In this document: piece after piece, positions 43,101 through 58,100 of the stretch
Layout of the letters: each line of letters starts with the position of its first letter
How positions within the stretch are numbered: the first letter of the stretch is position 1
Assembly: GCA_005406025.1 (NCBI GenBank)
Contig: BGZK01002031.1
Coordinates: 20,988-84,987 of the forward strand
Direction: 5' to 3'
From: Eumeta japonica
Lineage: Eukaryota; Arthropoda; Insecta; Lepidoptera; Psychidae
Length of the DNA: 64,000 bases
The notes under the pieces: generated by a model
What the model was told of the DNA's origin: nothing
Database searches by the model: none
The model's input: the letters and a program-made list of their open reading frames with translations, nothing else
Program-made: the position numbers and the translations under genes

Positions 43101-46100
43101 GTAGTTTAATGTGCGTATGCTAATACAGTACCGCACCGAACTCGTTATAGGGCCCGTTATTGATTTATAATTTGTTTTAACAAAAATAAATCGTATAAAA
43201 TCAACGAGCTTGTAACTTGTTTACACGATATTGAAATGAATTTTTATAAGCTTAACTGTGAAAGACGTATTAATTTATTTTCATAAAAAAGACATTTGTT
43301 TTTTTTTTTTTTGAAGGGATCACTCGAAGTTCTCCAACGAAAGCTATTCGTTAAGTGTACGAAATTTTATTTTTAAATGAAACTTGAAAGTTATAAAAAA
43401 AATAACATGATATATAAAACAGATTTAAAAATGAACGTTGCGTTGACATTTAATAAGCTTATATAAAAATAATGATTAAGTTGAATAAAATCTATTTGAT
43501 ACCACAGACACGTGAATTCATAAAATTGTACAGCAGTATTCAATTAGCGGGCGGCGCCATTTATAGCTGTAGGCTGTCTGCAATTGTTAAGCGATATAGG
43601 TACAGATAACTTGAGTTATTTCGCAATTAGACGTATATTCCCCTGCATTAATTGGATATAATTAAAAATTGTATAAAAATATGAACGTAAATGGCGCGAT
43701 TTGAAGTTTTAAATATGATAATTTAACTTAGTAATCAATATAAGAACATTGTCGCTTATAAAACCGGACATTCCGCATCATTACTGACAACAAAGCGAAT
43801 CATTATTTTAACTCACATGAAATTACTTTTTCATCATTTTTGTGCTATATAATACGTAAACACATTACATCTCCAGACCGATAATACAAAACAGTTTGCG
43901 TCAGTATCCATAACGAATGGCGTGAGGTGCTCACCTGCGGCGTGGCCATGGGGTTGTTGGCTTGCGTGTCGTTCTGCAGCAGGCATCGCGTCTCCTGCAC
44001 CGGCGTCAGCGGATTTAACACGAAGCTGAAAGAGACAACCACAGTTAACTACTGATAGCCGGTACGTTTTCTTAGATTATTAAAAACGAACATAATTAAA
44101 TAAAAATTACGGTCAGATTTGCTCTCAGAGAATAAAATGATACATAACTTTTGTCGTAATCTATTGGCTTTCTATTAATGTATTTATTATTATTGATTCT
44201 TATGCGAATAATTCTTCATATCTAATAATTAACTGTATTTTAGGCAAAAAAAAGGTAATCTGTCGGTATCCATGTCCATTTTCTAGAATGAAGCACCACG
44301 TCGGTGTTTTTTGGTCAATACATTGAAATAATGCGATTTTGATGATTGCGTGATTTTATAAAAATCATTCAGTCTATACATCCAAGCTCCCGATCTGTAT
44401 TTCATATTTCCACACATTCAAATAATCTACTTAGGCGATTTTCTACTATTGCATCTCATTTAAATTGTATGAGTGTTTAACATAAATTTCAGGTTTTGTC
44501 AGTTAGCTAACCTCAAATGCCTTCAAAACTACATTTCCAGTTAATATGTATTAGATCCAGTTGCGTACCGGGAAGTAATTTCTAAACGAGTTCCTACCGT
44601 AAGATCTGTTCCAGTGTGTGACAGTAGCCAACACCGAGGTACCGTAACGCGGGACGACGGAGGCGTGTCGCCTTCATTACCCTCTATTCTAGGCACTTGA
44701 TGAGACCATACGTGTTATCTCTTAACATTTTATGTGTGCATTTTGAGCCGAAATTACGTAACTTTACATTCTACATATGATAGCCGAACACTTGATTTAC
44801 ACTTAGCTTTAAACATACGGTGATTTATATTTTACCTCCTCATTATTTGTATCAGCGTTTTATGCTTTAATATTTATTAAAAGAAAACATGGTGTTTAAA
44901 AAAAATGTAAAACATCAATGAAGTTTCAAATGTTTTGAATTTACATATATTTTTTTTATTATTTAACAATTATTCATCGGTATTTCTGAAAAAGCGTAAA
45001 CTTCTTTATTGGCTTGTAGACAAAACATACTTATTTTTTCTACAAGCCAATGAAGAAGTTTATGTGTAAATAGAAAAGATAGTACCATATACGTATTATC
45101 CAGGTTTATTTCCACATTCGCCTAGATGTATGTTTTACATTATTTATATTACTAGTTTGATGTAATAGATGACTTTCCGTTTCCAGTGCAGCAAAGCATA
45201 ATCAAATGTAATTATGCACTTAACTACATGCCTGCATAAACTGTAAATATTTCAAATTCGCTCATAATCAAACTACGCATGAGTTTACATTTTTTTTAAA
45301 TCCTGCTAGTATTATTGCGCGACATTTGGTATGATACTTGAAGGCTTGTGACTGAACGGCTGACTGGATTCTGATAAAAAATAGCACACAAACATAGATT
45401 ATGTTACATATTATGTTCTAGATTAACATATTTTGTTTATCTTAGTCGTGAATTCCTGTAGGACAATTTAATCTTGATCACTTAGAGAGCAAGACTTGAA
45501 TTAGAGTTGAGAAAGTTGAGTTGAGAAAGTTGAGTTGAAAAAGTAGAGTTGAGAAAGTTGAATTAGAGTTGAGAACTAAACAGGGGTCAGCTATCGCAAT
45601 CGAGAACAGAACCAGGAGCAGAATCGAAAACGGAGCAGGAATCTGAAGTGGTAGTTGAACCAGAATAGAAATCGAAATTAGAAACGAGTTCAAGATAATG
45701 AATTACAGGGAGATCGCTCGGTATAAAGGATGAAGAAATATATCTTTGTTCATGCAGATGCAGCCGCGGGCAAAAGTTAGTCACTGCATATAATATTATC
45801 TAAAAAATACGTATAATGTTTACTAACAAATATACAAAATTATCAATTCTAGGTCTGTTCAAACAATAGTTGCCATTAGAAAAGTCTAGTCTGAAAATTG
45901 CCTCGTAATTACGGCCGGTGGTGGTGAACGGGAGCTGGCCGCTGTGATTTTACAAGAACTGCTTTTTAATGATGCTCGGAATAGAATAAATATATAGTCA
46001 GGCCGTTGTCTTTTTCTCTTTCAGTTTAATAGTCAGTAACTCGTAACGGCCAAGACGAGCGTAATGACTAAGGTTCTGAACAGAAATACCACTAAGGCCT

Positions 46101-49100
46101 GTATAATTTATGTGCTTGTAAACTGAAGCGTGTGAAACAAATTGCAATTCAAACCGATGCCTTTTCTATTTCTGCACTCGTTTTGCCATAAAACAAGTTA
46201 ATTATAAGGTTAGCCGTAGTGTGTAGGTACGATTAAGTAGTTGTGAATGTTAAATTTTGACTAACTGCAATATAATTTAAATATATGAAACACTTTCGTA
46301 CGTTTTGCTAATCTGATAATTTTACTAATTTTATTTGTTTTTTTTTTATTACAATATCATAGAAAATCAATTTTGTTTGCATTTATCTATTAATTATAAC
46401 TTTTGTTCTAAGAGTTCAACAAAAAAAAATTTCAACACTTTTCGACTCAACTATCAATTTAAATGGAGCCTTAAAATATTGAACTTTTGCAACCAGTTAA
46501 AGTTATACGATACTATATTGTTTACGCCCTGCATTGGGATGCAGGTAATAGTATGTAGACCTAGCGTTAATAGGACCTTTGCATGTTGAGAGCATCAGTT
46601 ATGCCGTTGAAGATCACGACAAACCCTCACTGACATGTAGATTCCGCTTTGTATGAGTTAAATCTTTTTTTAATCTGTATACGTTTATGGCTTAAGAAGA
46701 CCTTCAGTGGACGCACAATGCAGGACTGGAATCCGAGTCTCCACTGCTCAATGTCTTAAAATGCGGGACTGGTATTCTAGAATAACGTGATTGAATAACG
46801 AAACTGACGTCGGGAACTTGACAAGATAGTCGATGCTAACTTCTTTTGAACGCTGTATCCGAATAACAGTCATTTTTTATGTTCCCACATCAGAAAGCTA
46901 CAAAAAGGAAGCTACAAATGAATACGAATTTGACACTATGCATAAACATTTTAGAAAATTCCTTTTATAGAAGTACTATCTCAAACAGCAACATTAAATC
47001 ACAATACGGGGAAATTTATGTTCTCGTAAAATAAATATAAAACACAACTTTTTACTGTAACTTCAGACATTGTTTAGTCTTTATAATGAGATCCACGGAG
47101 TTCTTCATTGGTACAGATACATATATTACGCGCAATATTTAACGTTAATCACGTATCGCATACCCATCTCCGTTACATCATCAATAATTACAGAACATTT
47201 AATAATTACAAATAAAATCAACGACATTATGTAAATTGTAAGCCCTCGATATTCATATCCTGTATTTACCGTATCTGCCGCTCCGGCCGGGCCGGTTCTG
47301 GTGTCCGGCGCATATACTATTACATTTAGTAATTACGCAACCACTTCGGACTCCGGAGAGCGCTCGCGCGCGCCACCTCCACTCTCCGCGTCTCAGGAAT
47401 CGAAACGACATCTAGAACGTGCCGGCCGTCGCGGGCTGCGGCTAACGGCTCTTTTACCGTGTTCCCCTTCGGCGCAAGATTTGACGTCTCGTTTGTGAAA
47501 TAATTAATTCATCCCGTTCGCCGTGCGACTCCAACGACTCCACAGAGTCTCGACACACGTCCTCCGGTTGCTTGTTAATAATCTATCCTTATTTCCCCGA
47601 GAATTATTGCACTTCCGTACGGGATATTAGACGTGCTAAAACTATACACTTGGCCAAAGTCAAATTTGAACTCGCTTGCCTATAAGGAATCGACGTATAA
47701 GCAATGAGTATATAATCAGTTGCGTGTTTTGTGTTTATTTAAATTTCATTTCATATGGATCTCTATGATCCAGACACGAAAGTGAAACGTAACTTAATGT
47801 ATTTTCAATAAAAGGTCGCTTTTTGGTAGTATGTAAATTAGGAAATCAAAAGAAAACTTTTGCAAGGGCATCAAATACATTACTTTATTAAGTGTAGAAT
47901 TATTAGTTTTAGTCATATAAGAAAATAGATGAAAATTGACCAATGCCCTCCCCAAAATACAAAATATAGAAAATAGTTATTTGCGTATAAATTACATGAA
48001 AAGCTGTATAGATGTCCATGGTTGTAAAATAACATAGCAAATCTCTCAATATTGTGATTACTATCGAAAAAATCATCCAAGTTGAACTCAAGCACATCTT
48101 TTTAGATTTTCAGAGAAAAAAATGAGATTTGCAAGTTCATTTAGAACTTCCAATTCTTATAAATTTGGAAAATCTAATTTAATATAACGTGAGCACAAAT
48201 GTTTGATTTAACAACAGATACCTATTGAACTAAAATCCACATAAAACGTCAGCCTAAACATTTTCATTGCAATCGATGAAAATATTTAGAGGTCCTAAGA
48301 CTGTGACACGTGGGTCGGCAGGCGACATGGTGAACAGTAAGGTTCGCTTTTTCTGCTTTTGAAACAGCAGAACCCTAAAAAAAACTTGTGCTGACTTACG
48401 GACTTAAATATGCGTCGTCTGCATTGCAGGCAAGTTTTCTATTCTGGGTTACCGTTATCGCTGATTCCGGATTTAAGTGATAAAAATCCAAATCGTACAC
48501 ACACACTATTTGTAAAACAATTTTTTTGAGGAAGATCTTTATATACCATAATGTGTCCGGTATTAGATGTTTTGAATCACTATCTCTGTTAATTAACATT
48601 CATAAAATATAGGAATTATTATTTCCGCATCAACTTTTAGATAATTTTTGAAAAAGTAACATCTTATTACCACATGAATAAGCAAATGATTCGTTCGTAC
48701 ATTGCAACAAACTAGTCCGACTTTTAAAATGAACATCATAATACGAGACCTAAAATGAATTGATGTGTGTATTATTTATATACTTTAATAAAATATGTTA
48801 TACGCCAAATATACTTATTTGTTTTTATGTAATGATATTTGAGTATTCCAGAGCTTTTATCAGATTTACATGAACCTCGCATAAGAATGATTTTCGTTAT
48901 AATCTCAACAAGTTTCTAAATTAACTAAATAGTATTTCCTATACAGTTAACAGACGCAAATCGATGTATTAAGTAGTACACTAATTGAAAAGTGTCACTA
49001 ATTACTGCTGTAATATTTATTTCTTTATATTGTACTTGAAGGTAGTAAATAAATCGCAGTCAGCTCTGAAAATTAGAATACTTTTAATAGTTGTTTTGTC

Positions 49101-52100
49101 TCTGGAGATGCTGTTCGGATATTTGGTCAAATTGAAACCTATATTTAGCTCATCGAAAAGTCTTAACTATTTGTTTCTACATTCTCCGCTGAATAAAGTC
49201 TGATGTAAAGCTTAAGTACAGACGGACAAACGGACATGAAAGTGATTGTATTGAGGTAAAACTTTCAATTCTAATACAGTACAAGGGTACTATATCAAAA
49301 CCTATCTTTACAGTTCGCACAAACTTAGCGTGATTTAAGCTTTTTCCTATCTTTACTCCGTTGTGAATCTATATATAATCAAACTTCATCAAAAACTTAA
49401 AAAAAAAGCAGAGAGCTTCGTGATTCGACTGTGATATAGTAGAGTTCGGCGCACGAGTACAGCTTCTAAGACTGCTTTATAGCTATCTGGAGGTACAGTC
49501 GTTTACGAATATAAACCCGTAAGTGTCCGCCGCTCGTTACACGCCCTCGGCCGTCGTGGAAAGCCCGAGTCGCGATTTATAACAGGAAAAGAGCCATTTA
49601 AGGTGCTATAAAGCATCGGGGTATGTTAAATATTCCATAGAAAGTCGACGTTGGATCGGCAGCCCGTTGGACGCGATACTACATTTGTACGCCTGTTGAG
49701 TAAACTTTGAGATTCCGCCGGCGTCGTTAACTATTTGTAATAATTAATTGCTACTAAAACTCCATAGCTGATAGAACGTCGCCGTGCTCTGTATGTGTTT
49801 CAAAAATGTGAATAACGTTCGAATTGAAAAACGATTTCTAAGTTTCTGTTTTTCAATAATAAAAATAAATATTTAAATAAAATTACTTTAATACCACTCT
49901 AATAATTTTTTAAATATTCTGTATATCATTTTTTCTAGTCAATAGTTGTGATATCGTTTAGTTAAAAATCATTCTAATATTTTAAAATCAGTATTTTTTA
50001 AATTGCGTTTTAAAAGAATTATTAAGTAAACATTAAAAATTATAATAAGTAACCATTGAAATCATTTCAGAAATTAATAAAATATCACTATTATTTTTAT
50101 GATCAAAAAGTATATATAAAATAAATTTTTCCTTTCAGATCGTAAGAAAATTAATCTCAAATAACTATCGGTTTTTCTATTATGTTTACAATAAACGTAG
50201 GGGAAACCATTATTTCATTTGGAAAAGACTGTGAATGTTCAAAATATTAAAAATGTACCCAAATTCTATACAGAGCATATGCATGCTTTACTTTATTTAT
50301 AGCGATAACGGTTCCCAGATATGAACCTGGGAACATTATCGAAATAAATGAAAAAATCATAAAACAAGTCTCATACTGAAAAGCAAATCCCATTCGCTCT
50401 TAGCCGTTTTTTTTTTTTGACGTAACGGTCAAACTTATAACTCGGTGAATCGCGAATGGATTAATCACGGCCCAGTACAGTAATGGGAGCCCTTCGCGCT
50501 TCGATGAGTGCTGTTGGGCGATTAATCTCAGTGCCGCGCCGCTACCACAAACAGCAATCGGGCGGCGGGGCCCGCGGACCGCGCTCGGCCAGTAGGTACC
50601 GCCCGTAATAAGGCGCGCGCTCCGGCGTCGTTACTCGCGCTCGCCATAAATCATAGGTCGCGGTAACATCGTGTGATAACGAGTTACGGTGATTATGTCC
50701 GTTAATTTGCATGAAAGCCCTGTATGCGTAGTGTACGTTTGCTATCTACAGATGATTTTAGTATTGGTAGTAATAAATGAAGTATCGGTTTGTAGACCTT
50801 CGTATAAAAACTACGCACATTCGCAAACCGAATTAAATATAAAACGTCCATTGTAATCCACGGTCGATCAGCAACGCACAAAAGTATATTTAGTACGCGA
50901 TTCTCATATTTTTATAAATATTTACAATAATATTATAAATTAGATTTTCTCTGCAACTCCGGCTTCAGGTTCAGGGTCACAACTACGACCTGGCTGGTAG
51001 GCCCAGACAGTGGGACTATCATTCGCTATCTTTTCAGTCCTGATGGAAGTGATAAATACATGGCAATCGACGTGGAATACAACAATTTTTAGAATACATT
51101 TATTTAAAATATTTTTTTTAAGTTAAAAATAAAACCTAAAACGAATACAAAAATAAAAGAGGAGTACATTTGTTATGACATACGAAGACCATATATTTTA
51201 TTATCTACACGTGATCATTTGCGAATAAATAAAGATGATTTCTTATATTTATTTGTGAATAATAAGACTATATGAATATCGTTGCAATATTCAATGAAGA
51301 CTAGTAAACCACCCACAGATATGATTACAATAAAACATGTGAATATCATTTTATGTAGATTTTTGGTGAAATCGCAATGAATCAAGATCGTAAACCAAAA
51401 CAAAAACAATACGAAGACATCGGTTGTTCCGATGTCGGTGGAACTCATCAATTAGTTTTTGAAAACTGACCTTCACGTGAAATTTCTCTTTCGACAATAA
51501 CTCCATTGTCTATTAACAAAACTAGAATATTCTAAATCAACGTACGCACATAAATAAAGAATGAGCTTTTGAGCAGGACTTTCACTTCGATCGGACGCCC
51601 GTCGCGCTAATGGCGCCCGTATTTCTGTCTCGTCACGCACAGCTTTAATTTATAAGGAGACTAATGAAGACGTGCGCGCGCACAAATAATAAAACGTTCC
51701 TACCGATCGTGACGTATCAATACAACATCGACGTGCGTACACGACGCGGCCGATTCTCTTTCGACCCATTTTTGTGACGGGGGGTCAGGGTCACCGCAGG
51801 GCGAGCGCCTCGAGTCGGCCCGACGTCTGCGGACCGAGCTTTCGTTTGCTGACCGTGCAGAAAATGTGACGTCGTTTCGTTTATCACATTTTTTTTTGCT
51901 ATGAATCGCGTTTCACTTCTCTTCGATTACTGGCTTGAAATATTGATGCAAAGCCCCAATCATAAGTACCAATATACTACATAATATGACATGGGAAAAA
52001 TCAAAGTAATGTTTAAGTTCTATTGATGGATTGTCAAATGAGCAATTGAATCGAAAATTATAGAAATATTAATATTTTAATAATTTCGTAATCAGTATAT

Positions 52101-55100
52101 ACCGAATAGAAAAAAAAAACGAAAAACGAAAAAATACGAGCGGGACTCGTATTTTTTCGTTTAGAAGGGCTGTAAATCATCGCATTGCGGCGGTGGAAAA
52201 AACAATCATATTTTCTCTTCGCAACATTTTTTTTGTTTTCCATAAGAATTAAATACGTAGAATTTTTCTTTAGGTTTTCCTCTAGGCCGAGAGTGAGACC
52301 CCCTATTCTGAATTATTTTCTTAAATTTTCTGGTCTATTAGTTACGAAGATTAGTGTTAGAAACGATCGATTTTCGTATAATGACTTTAATATCTTTGAA
52401 ATTATGTATTTTATGATTATTAAAAAGTATATTTGCATTTCTCATAACAAATCAATGCGTTTGATGTATTCGACCAAAGTTTTTTTTTTTTATTTAATTT
52501 CCTAATTAGCCTCGCATAATTAAAGTACAAAATCAATATTCATTTATTTATGTCGCATGTTCATGATGGTGTCGCCTAACTCCGTCCACGCATTCAACGG
52601 CAATTTTTTCGTTGGTTAGACTTGCGAAAAATATGGCGGACTTACCAGCGGCCAGAGCTTATTTGAGCAAATAAGCTCCGGCAAATTTGAGCCCAAAATT
52701 TTATTTATGTCTTACAAAAATTGAAAAGATTAATATACACCTAAATGTAATTAGTTCCTTGCAAACAATTCAACATGTAATATGTTTCACTCACCATTTA
52801 GATAATCTTTTCTACAATTTACGTAGTCGCGTTTGGAACGCGAGAAGAACACAAAAAGAAATTGTAAAACTCTTATGACTTAATTGAATTTCATCATCAT
52901 CATCAGCCGTATTGTTGCCAAATAATTGTACATATTGTTTTTTAAGCTGTAAGTAAGCGCAATATATATTTTTTAATTGCGTTTATCGAATGTACATTTT
53001 TGCGTAAGTACTATTAAGGCATACCTTGCCCTGCCTCATGACCGTATACGACTAAGCTTTTATTAGTTTGGAAATATACCCAAAAACTATATCTTGTGCA
53101 ATCTCAACTAAATCGTTGCATTGTAAAAATAATCTAGGAACTGACACTTCGATCCCCTAGTCCACAATAACGGGAAAAATCTAGTGTAATTATGATGATA
53201 GTGTACAAATTACAAAGTTATAATTTAATTGAATAATAAAATATATAATTGTAATTAATATGATTGTGGACTAGGGAATCGCATTGCAGATGTCGATAAG
53301 GACGACAAATTTGAATAATAGTAAATAAATTGAATAAAAATAATAAAATTAAAAATGTACAAGTCCGCCACCGTACCGATAGACAGACAGACACGAGAGC
53401 GATCCTATAACAAGTCTGTTTTTGTCGCATGAATCAAATCTTAAACATTTTAAACACATCGATCCAAATTGTGATACTTGTATAATAAACACAGTCTAAA
53501 ACGAATTCCAATGCGCATATACGTCCACACCTAATATATGTACATATGCACACAGAAATGTACGCAGCACGCGCCTCAATTTTCATCATAAGTGTGTTAC
53601 GGTAATGCCTTGAAACAGTGTCAACTCTTACAATCATTCATAGAGTCATCATTATTACGGGTTATGTGACTATGTTATTTGAACAGAACGGAAGCTCTGC
53701 AACGGGGTCGAGGCGTCAAATTAACATCGTCTCTCCTATTCTGTTACTCGGCACTCGCATTGTTAAAACTAGATAAAAAGTAATAATCAAAAAAATATTA
53801 AGTTAACGGTTCGCTTATTTTGAATAAGATAATTCGAATTACACAGTACCTTACGTAGACCGTCTGCACACATACAATGGCATACGCTGCCAATTAAGTA
53901 CGCTATGCCTATACTATATCATAAATAAATATATATAATAAAACCGTAAAACACTGTGTCGCATAACCGTTCAAATGCACATGGAGAGATTCATTAATTC
54001 AATAATTTAAAGTGAAATTAATAAATAATGATGAATATTAACATGAAATCTAATCCTTTGCTAAATATAAATTTGACATTATTAAATAATTTATTGAAGT
54101 ACATAGATCCAAGATGTTGTTTCGAATACAACTTACTACTGAACTATTATTTTTTACTAAAATTGGTTTCGTTCTCGTTGTGCGGACTAAAACCTCTTAA
54201 AAGGAAGACATGGCCCACAAATATTAGGTTATTAATGGTTCTTTGTTAAGGACCAGTTAAAAAGAAGATGATGGAAGAGGCTCTAAGTGTCTTAAAACCT
54301 GCGAAAATATCACTTATTTGTCTACGAGACAAGGTCCGAAACAAGTTAAGGTAACTTATTGGAAATTTTGGTCGTAGGGAATGTAAAACTTGGGAAAGTG
54401 AATTTTGGTTGCGAGATACTTCAAGTTATTGACTTTAATTTGTTTGTTGTAGTTACAAAATTTATTTAATTCTGTAACGGACAAAGAAATATCAAAAATA
54501 GCTCTTTAAAAAAAATACATTTTATATTCGAAAGAGACCTATTTGAACTACCAAATTTTCTACCTAGATTAATCCATGCAAAAACTTCAAAATACAAGGT
54601 AAATTTTTGAAACAAATCTTAGTTTTTATTTAAAACGAAATAAAACTGTTTTATTCCTTACGACCTTTAAAAATAAGCAAACGCGCAGCGTTTTTAGTAT
54701 GCAGTACCGCGATGGACGCAGGTTGGAGAGCATCACGCCACGTCATATTAATAGCTTATCACTGCATCGTCACCTTAAACCGCAGAAGAACCCAGATAAC
54801 CGACTAACAGCTCAATAATAATACACTAGCTTAATCGGCTGCGGACAAGCCGCGTCGCTCTTAGAAGAGATAGGAACATTCTTGGGTGGAAATCACGAAC
54901 CAAAGATCTCAGCGTGGATCAACTGACCACCAGTGACTGCCGGCTTACTAACGATCATGGACCACGTGACCATGGGTAGTCTAGAACCGCTCTTCGAAAA
55001 AAAATCTAGACTTAAGTGCAAATGTTAGTGTCAAAGAACTGATGAAATAATTTATTTAAAAGAAGTGATCGATTTAATTTCAATGTAACTCTATATTTTA

Positions 55101-58100
55101 TAATTTTTGTTATAAAATATAGAGTTACATTTAATGAATACCCATTTCTCATTTAACTGTATTTGTAATAATTTGGCTTTATAACGAATTCTATTCCATA
55201 TCAACAATTATTTGTTACTGTTGACAAAGTAATTAAAAGAAATTAGATGTCATTAAAATGAGAGCGCTATTTGACTTTTTAAATTAAATAAATAGGTAAT
55301 AAATCAATAATCCATTGTTGAAAACAAAAAGGATTCCATTTATATCAGACATTTAATACCGGTTTCATTACATTATTCCGATATACAATGAAATACGCCA
55401 TAATTGTTGCCAGATTTAATCGAAGTGAATATGTTTTGTATTCGCCAGTGAAAAAAAACTGAAGTTTTTTAGTGACAGCCACAAACCCTAGCGAAGACAG
55501 TAAATCTTCGGCCGGCACTTGCCGCCGCGCGCCGTGAACAGTTAGCGATTGTTAACGCCGCATCCGATCTATTCTTTTGTTAGACGTTAGATCGCTATTT
55601 CGCTGGGCAGATTGATTCGAGATACGCAACCGTGTTAGTACGATGCGAGATTAGAAGCGCGGGAAAGTTCCGTCTCGTTTAATTGAATACCGAATCGATT
55701 TAGTATCGATCCCGTTCGAAACGTCCGTCGAGGACTCCCGAGTAATGCGCCGGTACTGTTACATCGACTCCGTTACAGATAAACATTATTAACTTCTTTT
55801 TTTAGATCGGAACTTCCGTGTGATTGCCTCCATCGGACGATGCAATTTCGGTTGCATTCAAGAGTGTAGCAATGTCCTTTGCGATATTGAATTTTTTATT
55901 CCTACGTCTTATTAGATTCGACAGCTGAGTCATCGTAACGTATTAGGATCGTGAAATGGTAATCGTGGAAATTAGAATCGGTCGTGATGATAGGTTGCCC
56001 GATAATAATATGTATGAATGTTCGCGATGATATCGATTCATTGCGGAGAGGCGGCCGCCAACCGATTTGCGGTAGCCGCCGGCCCATAATCCGATGCTCC
56101 GATAGCTCCCATAAACTCACGAGTAGCACTTTTACTGTTATCCAATTTGTAACGCGTTTCCATGCTTTTCACGGTCGCGGTCTCTCGACACGCATATTAC
56201 GGACGACGCTGTATGAACACATTACCTACGACTTCTGTCATTTAGTTAAATTAAAAAAATTTGGTTGCCTGTAAAGTCGGTATACGGGCGAAAGTTTTAC
56301 GTGACAACGACTTTGAATGGTAAAATCATTTTAATGTGAATATTCATTCGTATAGTAGGAAGAAGGATGAAATAATAGTAACAATTTAAAACATTTATTT
56401 ATACAAAGAATTATATTTAAAACATTAATTTATACAAAGAATCTCGCACTGAATTTCATATTAACAAAATTTTATTTTTACCTTTACACATACATACGTA
56501 TTTATATACAAATATACATACAATAACTTGCAATACATTTGCAAGCTATGCACTAATTCTCTAGTGCTGCGCGCGGCAGACCGATCATAGTTGAGTGGGA
56601 GAGAGACGCAAGGCATTCGGCGGGCCTCTCGTTCGGTGACTCATCGTTACGTTACCGAGCGTTACACTTTTCATAAGTGACTCCCAGCCGCAACCTAATT
56701 TAAGACGTTGTCACGTCAAAAAAAACTATCCAATCTTTCTCTATGTGTACCGTACCAAAACGTGCATCTGATTCCGTTCAACCTTTGCTCCGAAATCCGT
56801 TCGAGATCCGTCGAAGAAATTCACTTGAGGAATCTTCAGTTGACGTCGATCGCCTATCGCTAAAGACATTCGAGTCGGCCCGCTCGTGACTTCCAACATG
56901 ACGACTTGATTTTTATTTGTTCTGTCAGATTTGAAATATCGGTTCTGCGATTAGAAGCAATTACTCTGATGCGGTAGATAAAATTAGCGAATATTCCACG
57001 ATATCTACGAGAGACTATTATCTACTTATATACATACATTGAATATTAGTTTCCTTATAAAGGCTTATAAGTACTAACTTAGAAAGTTATAGTAGAAATT
57101 AATGAAAAAAAAAATAGTAATATTTAACAAATCTATTTTTCAATTTCAAATACACCACCCAGAGTTTGACCTGACCCAAAAGCACTCCTATACCAGCAAC
57201 ATTGCTGGGTTGATTTGCCACAGAAAGAAGGTGTATCAGGTAAAACCCAGAACGAGATTCGGCCCAAATCCCTTACAAACGTCTTAAGCTTACTATTCAA
57301 AGGCCAGCTATTTCAAAAGAAACTAAGATAAATAGGGACATGTCCTCCAGCATACTATACTTCAGATGTTTCTGATTCGCTACGGATTCCGCCGTAGACG
57401 CTGATTTCCATTAGACGTTATATAAATGGATTGCTACCCTCGTGCTAACGCAACAATTGGTATCTCAATTAAGAAAGCGCGCCCTCTGCCAGGTGACTAT
57501 CGCCAGTATAAGAGCTTGCCAGAAATCAACATTAATAATATATTTAAGGGCTCGGTGACGTGGCAATCCTCACAATAAGCCTAACTTACTGTTCGGTCTC
57601 GAATACAATAATGCATTTCACAGACATTGCAGCCTAACCAGATTGCTACAGCCACTCGGCGAAAGACCGTAGTAAAGTGCCGAAGTTACAAAGCAGCAGC
57701 GCATGCAATAAAATCTCAGATTCTGGAGTGGATATATTTTCACTTATTTTGTCAACGGCATCGACCCCTTCCTTTAAGATCTGCTGAAAAATAATGTTAC
57801 GGCTTATTTTATTCCAATAGTGCAGTCTATTTGGTGATTCTGATATGCTATTATCAAAATTAATAGGTAGCTAAGAAATAAACGTATCAGTTTTGAAGAG
57901 CTTATGCACATTTCTGACTTCATAAGAGAAAATAGTAACAACAAATACCACCACTCTCTGAACAGATTCAAAGAAAGATTGTAGATCAGTATCGCACATA
58001 CAATGAATATTCAAGCTAATATAACCTGTCGGTAAATTTGTTTGAATTTACTGGTTACAGTCGATAACTACTCAAGACCAACGTTAAAAAAATAATCTCT

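Larger units (their letters stand above)
40653..43934 (-). other. ZP/PAN gene intron 3
   Basis: 3282 bp. Holds two higher-GC blocks (about 41590-41750 and 42880-43130) and a cluster of hairpins (42556-42682). No coding signal found. Confidence 0.7.
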
